From: Ignavibacteria bacterium
GTDB taxonomy: Bacteria; Bacteroidota; Ignavibacteria; Tepidaquicellales; Tepidaquicellaceae
Length of the DNA stretch: 64,000 nt
NCBI GenBank assembly: GCA_016710985.1
Contig: JADJTX010000003.1
Location: 62,001 to 126,000, forward strand
Reading direction: 5' to 3'
The position numbers were made by a program, and so were the translations under genes. Below are positions 28,104-36,790 of this stretch, piece by piece. Position 1 is the stretch's first letter. Every line of letters starts with the position of its first letter. A model generated the notes under the pieces. That model was not told the DNA's origin. It did not search any database and worked only from the letters and a program-made list of their open reading frames with translations.

Positions 28104-29605
28104 ATGTCCTTCGGATTTAATGAAACCTTCGGCGAAGCTGTATCATCAGGGACCTGAGTTCTGATAGCCGCACTCTCCTCATACGGTTTCTGCATTGCAG
28201 GCGACTGTATTATTTCATTTTCTTCATTATTTAAACCGGTTCTCCGGTTACTTTTTTCAATTTCAACCTGTCTCTCGCCGGAATTTTTCATATTAGAAAC
28301 TGATCTGGAGTACTCCGGTGATTCCTGAAATTTTTCAAATTTTTCTTCTTTGACTTCTTTAATCTCGGGTTTGATCAGACGGATAGGTTCTTTTGTGGTA
28401 ATAAACAGCACAGGACTTCCGAAAGAATTATTACAATAAACATCATCCTTTATTCCAAATTCCCTTCCGAGATAATCCCTTCCTGCAGTAGCTGCTTCCG
28501 ACACATCCTTTGCTTTTAGTATGTTCTCATAAAAGCGTTCAAAAAATGCATTTGAGTTCGGAGTGTTTATTTCATTCTGCATTCCAATCACTGCGGGTAT
28601 GTTAATTTTGGTAAACTCATAAGCAACACCTCTGAGCTCATCGCCATAGCTGCCAATCTTTGCGCTGTCACAGGATTGAAAGCAAACCAGTGACGGCTGT
28701 CTGACATTCAGCTTTTCATCATTAAAAAGAGCTGCAAATTTTTTGTCTTCTGCCCAACCCGGATTTCCGGTATCTGCATCTTTTAAGACGAGTTTTCCAA
28801 TCTGTTTCTCGAGCATTGAATGTCCTACATAGTGCAGCACATAATCAGGCTTACATCCGTAAATTTTTTCCCATTCATGGTAAGTATCTTCTACTTCCTG
28901 ATTGATCTCATTAAACGGAGTTGACTTTATAAATTTATAAACAAAGGAGTCAGGAAATTTATTCTTCAGATTTTTAAAAACAGATTCAATTTCGTCAAGC
29001 TCGCCTATTCTGCTGTCAATAGGAGGTTTTGCTTCACGGTTTCCGTCAACATTTATAAGTACAATCATAAACAGCTTATCGTATTCCGGATATCTATTCT
29101 CATTATTTTTAACTTTACGGATCAATTGAAATCCGCTCTTCACATTAGCTGCAAGATAGATGGATTTGGAATCCCCGGTGAGCTTTCTATACAGTATGTA
29201 CTCCCATGGCAGCATTTCAATTCCGGATTTGGGATCAAACTCAAGGAGGATCCTGCAGATACTTTCTCCTGAAATATTTAGCGAATACTCAGCATTTCTC
29301 ATTACTGACCTTCTGGAATCTTTAATATTATCAATCTTTCCAAATAAAATTTTACCCAGCATTTCACCCAATAATTCATAGTCTTCTTTTTGAAAAAGAT
29401 CCTGATCGTTTTTGATAAGATTCAATACTTTATGAAAGACTTTCGATATGCTTAATTCGATCCGGATATTATAATCAGGCTTACTGTTGTCTGTATTATA
29501 ATCAGCGGCTCCATCGTCCACTAAGGCATCCCCTACAAGGGCTCTGAAAGTCACCTCTTCCTTCTCGATATGGATTTCAATATTTCTATAATTCCTTTCA
29601 CTCAT
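28100..29605 (-). CDS. CHAT-domain cysteine protease
   Basis: 501 residues. Residues about 1-140 are an N-terminal region. About 128-400 is a CHAT (caspase-HetF-associated with TPRs) peptidase domain. Its marks are the entry motif MLPWEYILYR, the His motif LHYVGHS (His near residue 258) and the Cys motif VCFQSCDSAK (Cys near 311), then GVAYEFTKINIPAVIGMQ and FFERFYENIL. Both members of the His-Cys dyad are present, so it should be an active caspase-like protease. About 410-501 is charged and probably disordered, perhaps a linker or cleavage tail. It lies 9 bp after the upstream partner gene and overlaps the TPR gene by 4 bp. CHAT enzymes typically act in regulated proteolysis or cell-death-type defence. 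Confidence 0.9.
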   Translation of the reverse strand: MSERNYRNIEIHIEKEEVTFRALVGDALVDDGAADYNTDNSKPDYNIRIELSISKVFHKVLNLIKNDQDLFQKEDYELLGEMLGKILFGKIDNIKDSRRSVMRNAEYSLNISGESICRILLEFDPKSGIEMLPWEYILYRKLTGDSKSIYLAANVKSGFQLIRKVKNNENRYPEYDKLFMIVLINVDGNREAKPPIDSRIGELDEIESVFKNLKNKFPDSFVYKFIKSTPFNEINQEVEDTYHEWEKIYGCKPDYVLHYVGHSMLEKQIGKLVLKDADTGNPGWAEDKKFAALFNDEKLNVRQPSLVCFQSCDSAKIGSYGDELRGVAYEFTKINIPAVIGMQNEINTPNSNAFFERFYENILKAKDVSEAATAGRDYLGREFGIKDDVYCNNSFGSPVLFITTKEPIRLIKPEIKEVKEEKFEKFQESPEYSRSVSNMKNSGERQVEIEKSNRRTGLNNEENEIIQSPAMQKPYEESAAIRTQVPDDTASPKVSLNPKDI

Positions 29606-29614
29606 TTGTAAAAA

Positions 29615-30675
29615 TTATATTTTATTGATTTTATCTTCCATTTCATCCCAGGAGTCTTTTTCTCTCTTCGTTTCGGATCCTGAGAAGTTGAATTTTGGAT
29701 CTATAGAACTTTCAACTTCTTTTATAAATTTTTCAATTAGCCTTAAGGCTTGCGGTTTTGTAAGATCAGGGCTTTGTTTTAATTCAATGTTCAGAACTCT
29801 CAGCCTGTTTTTTGATTCTGTCTTTTAGCTCCTGTGAAATTTCACTTGCATTTGCCATTTCATCAAGAATGCTGTTATAGGATTTGTAGATTGGGAGAAT
29901 CGTTTCATCAGATCTTGAATCAGACCGCGTAATGCTGAATGAAACATATTCATCATTCCTGAAAGGTTTTGCACTTGCTAAGTCCTTACCGTAAAAAAGA
30001 CGGTTTTCTTTTATAAAGAAGTTTTCCGGCTTCCAATCTTTCTTCTGATTTATCAATCATAACATAATATCCCGGAGCAAAGTTGTCATTAGAATCCCGG
30101 TCAAACTCCTGCCTGAATCCGAACAGCGGCTGAACGGCTTTTGAGTCAAATAATTTATCGATACTGCTTATCACTACATTTGCAATTTTTGCATAGTTCC
30201 CAATAAGCATTGGAATGTTATCATTCAGTATCCCGGTTATCTTCTCCATGAATTCCAGAGTGTTTGCAAGATAGTCTTTTGTTACAGCCTGGCATAAGAC
30301 AATGTTTACAATTAATCTTCCGCCGGAATACGGATGTATGCCTGCCACTCTTGTATCATAAAACAACATGCCTTCAGGGACATTTTCCATTTTATTCTTT
30401 AATAAACTCCTGCCGACTATGAACGGATTATCGATTTCCTGCGAGCCGTATGTATAACTGGTCAGACATACTACCATAGGTTCAATTTCGCTGAACCATT
30501 TTCTTCTCTCTGAAAGAAACATTTCATTTATTCTGACTGTAAAGTAATGCTGCTTAGGTTCAAATAAATCTGCTTTTCCTTCTTTAACATCAGTATTGCC
30601 ATCCGGAATACGAATGATGTGCGGAAGCAAAGCCGGGGAAGCTGCTATGCTTTTAAAAAAGTCTTTGAGTCCCAT
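29615..30675 (-). CDS. First gene of the CHAT-TPR operon, unknown protein, two frame breaks
   Basis: Three consecutive frames join into about 352 residues. From MGLKDFFKSIAASPALL the first frame runs to GYYVMID near 30050. The second continues QKKDWKPENFFIKENRLFYG to KDRIKK near 29808. The third gives LRVLNIELKQSPDLTKPQAL and stops at 29615. The first part (about 1-210) contains HYFTVRINEMFLSERRKWF, MLFYDTRVAGIHPYSGGRL and a helical region after it. The C-terminus is a charged helix. I do not firmly recognise the family. It may correspond to the caspase/TPR-associated (CATRA-type) proteins predicted in bacterial conflict systems, but I cannot verify that. No signal peptide is seen. It is the promoter-proximal gene of the operon. 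Confidence 0.72.
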
Positions 30676-30859
30676 GTTAATATTATTTAATTTTTTTGAA
30701 TGGATTCCAGATCAAACTTAATAAAACGATGTTAATTTAGCAAATCAGTTCTGAAGTTTCTGTAACTGTGTTGTAATATCCCGGATTGTTCAATAGGATT
30801 TTTAAAAATCTTTCTACCGCCAAGCACGAAAAAATATTTACGCAGCCTGTATGTATATT

Positions 30860-31172
30860 TATAGTTTAAGTAGAAGCTTCTGAAAAACACAATATTTTTC
30901 CCGTAAACTGAGTCTGTCACAAAACATTTTACCACGGAGGCACAGAGAACACAGAGTTACACAGAGATTATTTTTCTATTACCAATTTTATTAAGTATTG
31001 AAAAATCCATAATTTGTTTAATTCAAAAAGAATTAAAAATAAATAGACTTAAAAATTTCTCTGTGAAGCTCTGGCTCTCCGTGCCGCTGTGGTATTTTTT
31101 TATATTTGAGTAAGTCTGAGTAATTCGGAACAAATACTTCATTAGTCTTTCAGAAGTTTCTAAATAAATATC
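30860..31172. repeat. Composite inverted-repeat element (copy 1), in a gene-free stretch 30676-31330
   Basis: Outer arms (AGCTTCTGAAAAACA near 30875 and TTTCAGAAGTTTCTAAATAA near 31150) enclose inner arms. The inner arms are ACCACGGAGGCACAGAGAAC at 30931 and the complementary CTCTCCGTGCCGCTGTGGTA ending at 31094. A further arm of the CAAGACACAAAG type follows at about 31185-31250. No convincing gene lies in 30676-31330. The same composite occurs at 63715-63990. It is a non-coding dispersed element with long RNA-hairpin potential. Confidence 0.8.
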
Positions 31173-31330
31173 GGGCAGGCAAAGATCGCCAAGAAATTTT
31201 CATACAATTCAATTTTCTCCGGAACCTTTGTGTCTTGATGTCTTGATGGTAAAATAAATTTTATAGTGAAAATTTTGGGATTAAGTGGTAAAAAATATCT
31301 AATGAAAGTTCTAAGTAATATTTATTTTTA

Positions 31331-32949
31331 TTAAGATCTTTTTCCAAGCAAAGCGCAAACTTTCTTAAATCCCTTTCCGGAGTTTTCCAGTATCATATTC
31401 GCTTCATCCAGTATTTCTTTCTTATACTTTTCATCTTCAATGGTAGGCAGGTTTATTTCGACATTCTTGAATGCGCCCCAGATGCCGGTCTCCAGTGATT
31501 TTGCTCCGACCTCAAGATCACTCTTCGATGCAATGTTTCCGTGTTTTGCCATTTGTATCATCCACTCCCAGCAGGAATCTGAAATTCTCATCACAGACAG
31601 CGGAACATTTATCGCTTTCTTCAAACCTTCCTGCATTTTTTCCTTGCGAAATTTCTGTTCAGCTTCTGTTTTTTTCGGAAGTTTCATAGCAGTCATGTAA
31701 TCCGTAAATGCATCAGTATCAGCATCAATAAGCGGAATAAGCTCTTTCATTTTGTTGTGAAGAGGCGGTATTAATTTTCTCATAGTCGAATCAAGATGCT
31801 CGAATTTTTTGTTTCCGTAGCTCATCCATCCGACCATTGCTCCGAGTGCCGCTCCCAGCGCTGCTATTAAAGCTGAAACACTTCCGCCGCCGGGAGCTGA
31901 TGTCCTCGCTCCGACAAGCTCAACAAAATTCCTTACAGTCAGTGAAGCTAAAGGCTCATTGGAATCTTCCTGAATCATGTATTCAATGATCCTCTTATCC
32001 GGATTGAATATCGAAATGGAGGAAAGTCCCATTCTGTCAATCACAAGTCTGATCTTTTGTCTTTCATCAAGTATGAATAAATTTTCTTTCTTAATATAAT
32101 ATTCTGCCGCCATCAGCATTGCTTCAAGCGGGATCAAACCTACAAGTTCGCTTCCGCATACCGCAAGATTCATCTCCCTGCATCCCTTGAACATTCTTCA
32201 AATGCCAGGTGAGGAGGCGTGATCTTGTAATTATCAAGATTCATTGATACCTGAGCCATATTGTATTCATTCACGTACCAGCCGATTCCTTTCACTGCTT
32301 TGGGTCTGCCCGGTTCATTTTCGCTTCTTCCCTGTTCACGGATATTCAAAGCTATCTTGTGAGCCTGCTCTTTGGTCCCAAGTATATTCACATTATAGGC
32401 TATCAAAAAAAATCTCGAACCTGTAACTGTAGCTCCTGACTTTATAATGAATTCCTGAGGACCGAAGTCCGGTTTCCATTCGGGTTTGTAAATTTTATTT
32501 TTTATCCCTTCATATTCACCGGCACGGATCTGACGGAGCATTTTTCTTTCGGGATTATCTGAAGCTTCTTCATAAAGATAAACCGGTACTCCAAGTTCAT
32601 CTCCGACTCTCCTGCCGTATTGTTTCGCACACTCAACACATTCTTCTGTCGTTACATTTGAAACAGGCACAAAAGGAACTACGTCGACAGCTCCCATCCT
32701 CGGATGCTCACCGGAGTGTTTCGTCATGTCAATTAATTCATAAGCAGTTTTGCTGAACTGAAATGCCGCTTCTACAATTGAGACCGGATCACCGACAAAT
32801 GTAAACACCGTCCTGTTAGTTGACTTTCCCGGATCCACATCAAGCAAAGTCACTCCCGTAACTTTACGAACGGCATCTGCACAGGCATCGATTATGCTCT
32901 CATCCCTGCCTTCCGAAATGTTCGGAACACATTCTACAATTTTTTTCAT
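31331..32949 (-). CDS. ftcD: Bifunctional glutamate formimidoyltransferase / formimidoyl-THF cyclodeaminase, one frame break
   Basis: The N-terminal frame (32170-32949) reads VECVPNISEGRDESIIDAC and MTKHSGEHPRMGAVDVVPFV, the formimidoyltransferase domain. It ends in LAFEECSRDA. The overlapping frame (31331-32194) then continues EMNLAVCGSELVGLIPLEAM and the cyclodeaminase domain with ASLTVRNFVELVGARTSAPG and GGGSVSALIAALGAALG. The junction matches the linker of the fused animal-type FTCD enzyme, and the joined length (about 539) equals it. So this is one gene with a frame break near 32180. It channels the formimino group of histidine breakdown to tetrahydrofolate. No other hut gene is nearby. 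Confidence 0.88.
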
Positions 32950-33053
32950 TCTATTTGTTATTTAAAAATTCATGTAAAGATTAGTCCTGTATAACAACTA
33001 AAATTATTAGGACGCTGATGACACTGATCTATTTTTCCGTATCATCCGTGCGA

Positions 33054-33779
33054 TCACCATTTTTTCTGACAGACAAAGAATACTCGTTCATTATCATACT
33101 TTACTTTCCTTCCGTTTTCATCGTCAATCCTTTTGATATTAAAATATTTCAAAAGCTCGTTACTGATTTTATCTGTTTCAAACGAAGATTCTTTAATGTT
33201 TTGTTCAAGAAGAGAAAACATGTTATGACGTTTGTTTTCAAAAATTTTGAGATTCCAGTTAAATGTATTTCTGAAAATCTTCTTAACGTTAACGATAAGA
33301 TAATTCGAATCAAACTCATGCATGAACGGTGAAACAGCGGAGATGTATTCAAGTTTTGCTAAAGTGTTTATGTCAAATATAAAAAGTCCCTTGTCATTTA
33401 AATGTTTATCAGCATTTTTAAATATCTTCTTCCAGTCACTGAAAAGCAAAACATGATTCAGCGTATCATAGAGACAAATTATAAGATCAAATTTCTTATT
33501 AAGACTGAATGTTCTTATGTCCTGCTGATAAAATTTACATCCCGGTAATTTATTCTTTGCTATCTTAAGCATTTCAACGGAGATATCGATTCCGGTAATC
33601 GCAATGTCTTTATCAAAATGAAGCAGATTACTGCCCGTACCGCAGCCAAGCTCAAGAACAGTCTTTACATTTTTATTATAGCGGTTAATCTTTTTCCTGA
33701 TATAATCATTTGTCTCATACCCTTTTCCAATTACTTTATCATAATATGCTGCAATTATGTCATAGTCAGCTTTTTTCAA
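33054..33779 (-). CDS. Class I SAM-dependent methyltransferase
   Basis: 241 residues. The SAM-binding motif I is VLELGCGTGSNLLHFD (about 40-55), motif II is ITGIDISVEMLKIAK, and the acidic loop FDLIICLYDTLNHVL and GLFIFDINT follow. This matches the Methyltransf_25/11-type fold. The substrate is unknown. It starts 7 bp after the HAD phosphatase gene, so the two are cotranscribed from the HAD promoter. No membrane segment is seen. Confidence 0.88.
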   Translation of the reverse strand: MKKADYDIIAAYYDKVIGKGYETNDYIRKKINRYNKNVKTVLELGCGTGSNLLHFDKDIAITGIDISVEMLKIAKNKLPGCKFYQQDIRTFSLNKKFDLIICLYDTLNHVLLFSDWKKIFKNADKHLNDKGLFIFDINTLAKLEYISAVSPFMHEFDSNYLIVNVKKIFRNTFNWNLKIFENKRHNMFSLLEQNIKESSFETDKISNELLKYFNIKRIDDENGRKVKYDNERVFFVCQKKW

Positions 33780-33786
33780 ATAATAA

Positions 33787-34647
33787 TTATTTTATTGTTT
33801 CATAAAACATTTTCAGAAATTCACCGATACCGTCTTCTTCGTTTGATTTATCAGTCACATAGTCCGCGATGTCCTTCAGTTCCTCTACTGCATTTTGCAA
33901 AGCTATATTAGTCCCGCCATACCTGAACAGATGCCTGTCGTTATACCAGTCCCCGAAAACCATCACTTCTTCTTTTTTGAGCTTAAGATATTTTGCAAGT
34001 ATGCTCAGTCCGGTTTTTTTATTAATGCCTTTTCTGATGACTTCAAGATTATACACACCTTGAAATGAATGAGACCTGTTGTATTTTACTTTAAGATAAA
34101 ATCCAAATGGAAGCAGCATTTTGCTGTGAATGTGTTTCATGATTTTTCTGTCATTGCCTGACATGATTATTTCCAGAACGTTGTCCAGATAATCATCATA
34201 AGATTTTACTTCCGTATATGTCGTGCCGAGACGGGACATAAAATCTTTCACTACCGAGTTATCTTCCGTGTAAACAATTACATCGTTATAGCAAAGCGCG
34301 ATCTTGATATAATATTTCTCCGCAAGCTTAATGGCTTTTACAACATATTTTTTATCAATGACAGATTTATTTAAAATAACTTTGCCTTCATTATCCTGTA
34401 TGAGTGATCCGTTCAAAGAAATGTACGGTATCTTTATTCCCAGCTCCTTTGCTATCGGATATATAGAGGAATGAACTCTTTGAGATGCTAATGAAAAGTA
34501 TATATCTTTTCCCTGAAGTTTTTCTACGATGTTCTTAATTTGAGGACTTATTTCATTATCGTTTGTTAAAAGCGTGCCGTCAATGTCAGAAACTATCAGC
34601 TTTATGTTTTTAAATCTTTGTTTCAGCTCATTTAATGTTAAACTCAA
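33787..34647 (-). CDS. Cof-type HAD-family hydrolase
   Basis: 286 residues with the HAD motifs in order: IVSDIDGTLLTNDNE (nucleophile Asp near 19), FSLASQR (motif II), KGINKKTGL with the conserved Lys, and VMVFGDWYNDRHLFRY (motif IV, acidic pair). The cap domain of the Cof type (C2B) lies at about 90-200. Such enzymes dephosphorylate small metabolites such as sugar phosphates or flavin precursors. The substrate cannot be told from sequence. First gene of a two-gene operon with the methyltransferase. Confidence 0.92.
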   Translation of the reverse strand: MSLTLNELKQRFKNIKLIVSDIDGTLLTNDNEISPQIKNIVEKLQGKDIYFSLASQRVHSSIYPIAKELGIKIPYISLNGSLIQDNEGKVILNKSVIDKKYVVKAIKLAEKYYIKIALCYNDVIVYTEDNSVVKDFMSRLGTTYTEVKSYDDYLDNVLEIIMSGNDRKIMKHIHSKMLLPFGFYLKVKYNRSHSFQGVYNLEVIRKGINKKTGLSILAKYLKLKKEEVMVFGDWYNDRHLFRYGGTNIALQNAVEELKDIADYVTDKSNEEDGIGEFLKMFYETIK

Positions 34648-35121
34648 ATCTGCTTTCTTTTCTTTTAAATTAATATTGTGTCTCTAATGGGGATTAAATC
34701 GGATTTAAAGATATGAAATTTGTTTGCGTGTTAAAATACTCAGAATTAAAAATACTTTCAAAGTAATTTTAAATAAAAATACAGGAGAACTTAATTACAC
34801 TATACTGAACGGTATCTCTCACAGATAACACAGATTTTCAAGTATTCAATTTAGAATTATCTCATTCAGTAAATATTGAACCAACTTGTAAGTGCTTAAA
34901 ATTGTATCTGAGAAAATCTGTGTTATCTGAAAGGAAAAAATTACAGAGGTTGTTTTTAATGACGAAAATAATCCTTTCAAAACTGAATTATTCTAAATCA
35001 TTTAATTCAAACTCAAAAGTTTGGGATGGCAGTGATTGTTTTTAACTAATATTTGAATCTACTTGGTCACAATACAATTTTATGCTGCTAAAACTTAAAG
35101 CTGTTCATTTTCATAAGTTGC
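34648..35121. repeat. Gene-free stretch with a CACAGATAACACAGATT inverted repeat
   Basis: About 34813-34850 reads CTCTCACAGATAACACAGAT and about 34905-34935 reads the complement AAAATCTGTGTTATCTG. They form arms around a 75-bp AT-rich loop. The same family occurs at 50985-51105 and 55440-55530. Nothing else coding is seen in 34648-35121. Confidence 0.75.
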
Positions 35122-36447
35122 TTAAGATTTCTTTAAAGCCGAAGCCGGCTCCGGTACCCAGTGATGAAGTCCCCCGGCTAGTTTATCATTGAATGTAGTC
35201 GGAATACTTCCCAGCCGGGTTCTTTCTTTCCAGGTCCCGACTAATTTACCGTCATCTTTCCTTATCATTGTAATGCATTCTTCTACCGGACAAACGAGCG
35301 AACATAAATTACAGCCGACACAATTTTCCTCTATAATAAAAGGAACCCGCGTACCGTTATGTGTAAGCCCTATCGCCTGATGAGCTCCGTCTTCGCATGC
35401 AATATAGCACAGCTGACAACCGATGCATTTTTCCTTACTGATCTCTGCTATGATCTTATAATCTAAATTCAGATCTTCCCACGACTTCACATTAGGCAAT
35501 GCTTTTCCAACCATTTCATCAATTGTATTGAAACCTTTCTCTGTCATGTATCTTTCAAGCCCGGGGATCATCTCCCTGATTATTCCGAATCCGTAATGCA
35601 TTACAGCCGTGCAAACCTGTACGGTACTTGCGCCAAGCAGTATAAATTCAACGGCATCCCTCCAGTTTTCAATGCCTCCGATTCCTGATATTGGCAAATT
35701 TATCAGAGGATCCTGAGCGCAGTTCTTTACCATGTTCATTGCAATGGGCTTTACTGCCGGTCCGCAATATCCGCCGTTTGTGCTCTTGCCGTCAACGTAT
35801 GGATAGGGAACAAAATTATCTATGTCTACACCGACTATGCTTTGTATTGTGTTTATTAAAGAAATGGCATCACCTCCGCCAAGTCTTGCTGCTTGTCCGG
35901 GTTCTGTAATGTCAGAAATGTTAGGTGTAAGTTTTACTATTACGGGTTTTGTTGCGACTTCCTTTACCCATGAGACAATCATTTTCAATATTTCCGGTTC
36001 CTGACCGACAGCCGAACCCATTCCTCTTTCACACATTCCGTGCGGACATCCGAAATTAAGTTCGAGTCCGTCAGCACCTGCATTCTCAGCATCCTTAACG
36101 ATCTGATGCCACTGTTCTCTTGACTCCACCATCAGTGATGCAATTACAGCATTATCCGGAAAATATTTTTTTACTTCCTCTATCTCTTTTAAATTATCCT
36201 TAAGAGGACGGTCAGTGATCAATTCTATATTGCTGAAACCCATCATACGTGTGTCCCTGTAATTAAGACTTCCGTATCTGCTCGATACATTGATTATAGG
36301 AACTCCGAGAGTTTTCCATACTGCACCACCCCATCCTGCTTCGAAAGCTTTCATGATCTGATAGCCCGAATTCGTCGGCGGCGCTGATGCGAGCCAGAAC
36401 AGATTCGGTGATTTTATCCCGGCAAAGTTTACTGATAGATCAGGCAT
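35122..36447 (-). CDS. preA: Dihydropyrimidine dehydrogenase subunit PreA
   Basis: 441 residues. The TIM-barrel flavin domain of dihydroorotate-dehydrogenase type occupies about 1-330 (NLFWLASAPPTNSGYQI, LELNFGCPHGMCERGMGSA, VIVKLTPNISDI, SGIGGIENWRDAVEFIL). A ferredoxin-like domain follows with two 4Fe-4S motifs, CIGCQLCYIACEDGAHQ and CVGCNLCSLVCPVEECI. With PreT it reduces uracil and thymine to the dihydro forms (first step of the reductive pathway). It is downstream of preT, separated by about 325 bp of repeats rather than a tight operon junction. Confidence 0.95.
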   Translation of the reverse strand: MPDLSVNFAGIKSPNLFWLASAPPTNSGYQIMKAFEAGWGGAVWKTLGVPIINVSSRYGSLNYRDTRMMGFSNIELITDRPLKDNLKEIEEVKKYFPDNAVIASLMVESREQWHQIVKDAENAGADGLELNFGCPHGMCERGMGSAVGQEPEILKMIVSWVKEVATKPVIVKLTPNISDITEPGQAARLGGGDAISLINTIQSIVGVDIDNFVPYPYVDGKSTNGGYCGPAVKPIAMNMVKNCAQDPLINLPISGIGGIENWRDAVEFILLGASTVQVCTAVMHYGFGIIREMIPGLERYMTEKGFNTIDEMVGKALPNVKSWEDLNLDYKIIAEISKEKCIGCQLCYIACEDGAHQAIGLTHNGTRVPFIIEENCVGCNLCSLVCPVEECITMIRKDDGKLVGTWKERTRLGSIPTTFNDKLAGGLHHWVPEPASALKKS

Positions 36448-36790
36448 TTTCTTTTAGTTGAAAGTTATAAATTACAAATTGCAAATTACGAGTTACAAGT
36501 TACAAGTTACGAGTTACGAGTTACGAGTTACGAGTTAGAGTGTAGAGTTCGAGTTATAGATCTTTATAAACTAAATGAACTAAATGAAACTAAATGATTA
36601 ACTTAAATGACTTATTAACTACTAATACTTTAAACTAATGAACAATACTAAACTTAATTAACTAAATAAACTTACTTAAACTTACCTAACTTAATAAACC
36701 TACTTAACTTAATTAACTTACTAAACTTACTTAACTTAAAGAACTTAATGAACTCAATGAACTCAATGAACTCACAAACTTAAAGAACTT
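36448..36790. repeat. Long gene-free stretch of 7-bp and 9-bp tandem repeats
   Basis: About 36465-36550 consists of GAGTTAC heptamers (several units) with a short tail. About 36560-36790 is a drifting run of 9-bp words such as AACTAAATG, AACTTACTT, AACTTAATG and AACTCAATG. The array enters the last codons of preT, whose C-terminal residues are thereby repeat-encoded. Confidence 0.85.

Noticed and set aside
30732..30935. Minus-strand open frame of 67 residues
   Set aside because: It lies in the composite inverted-repeat region and has no credible product.
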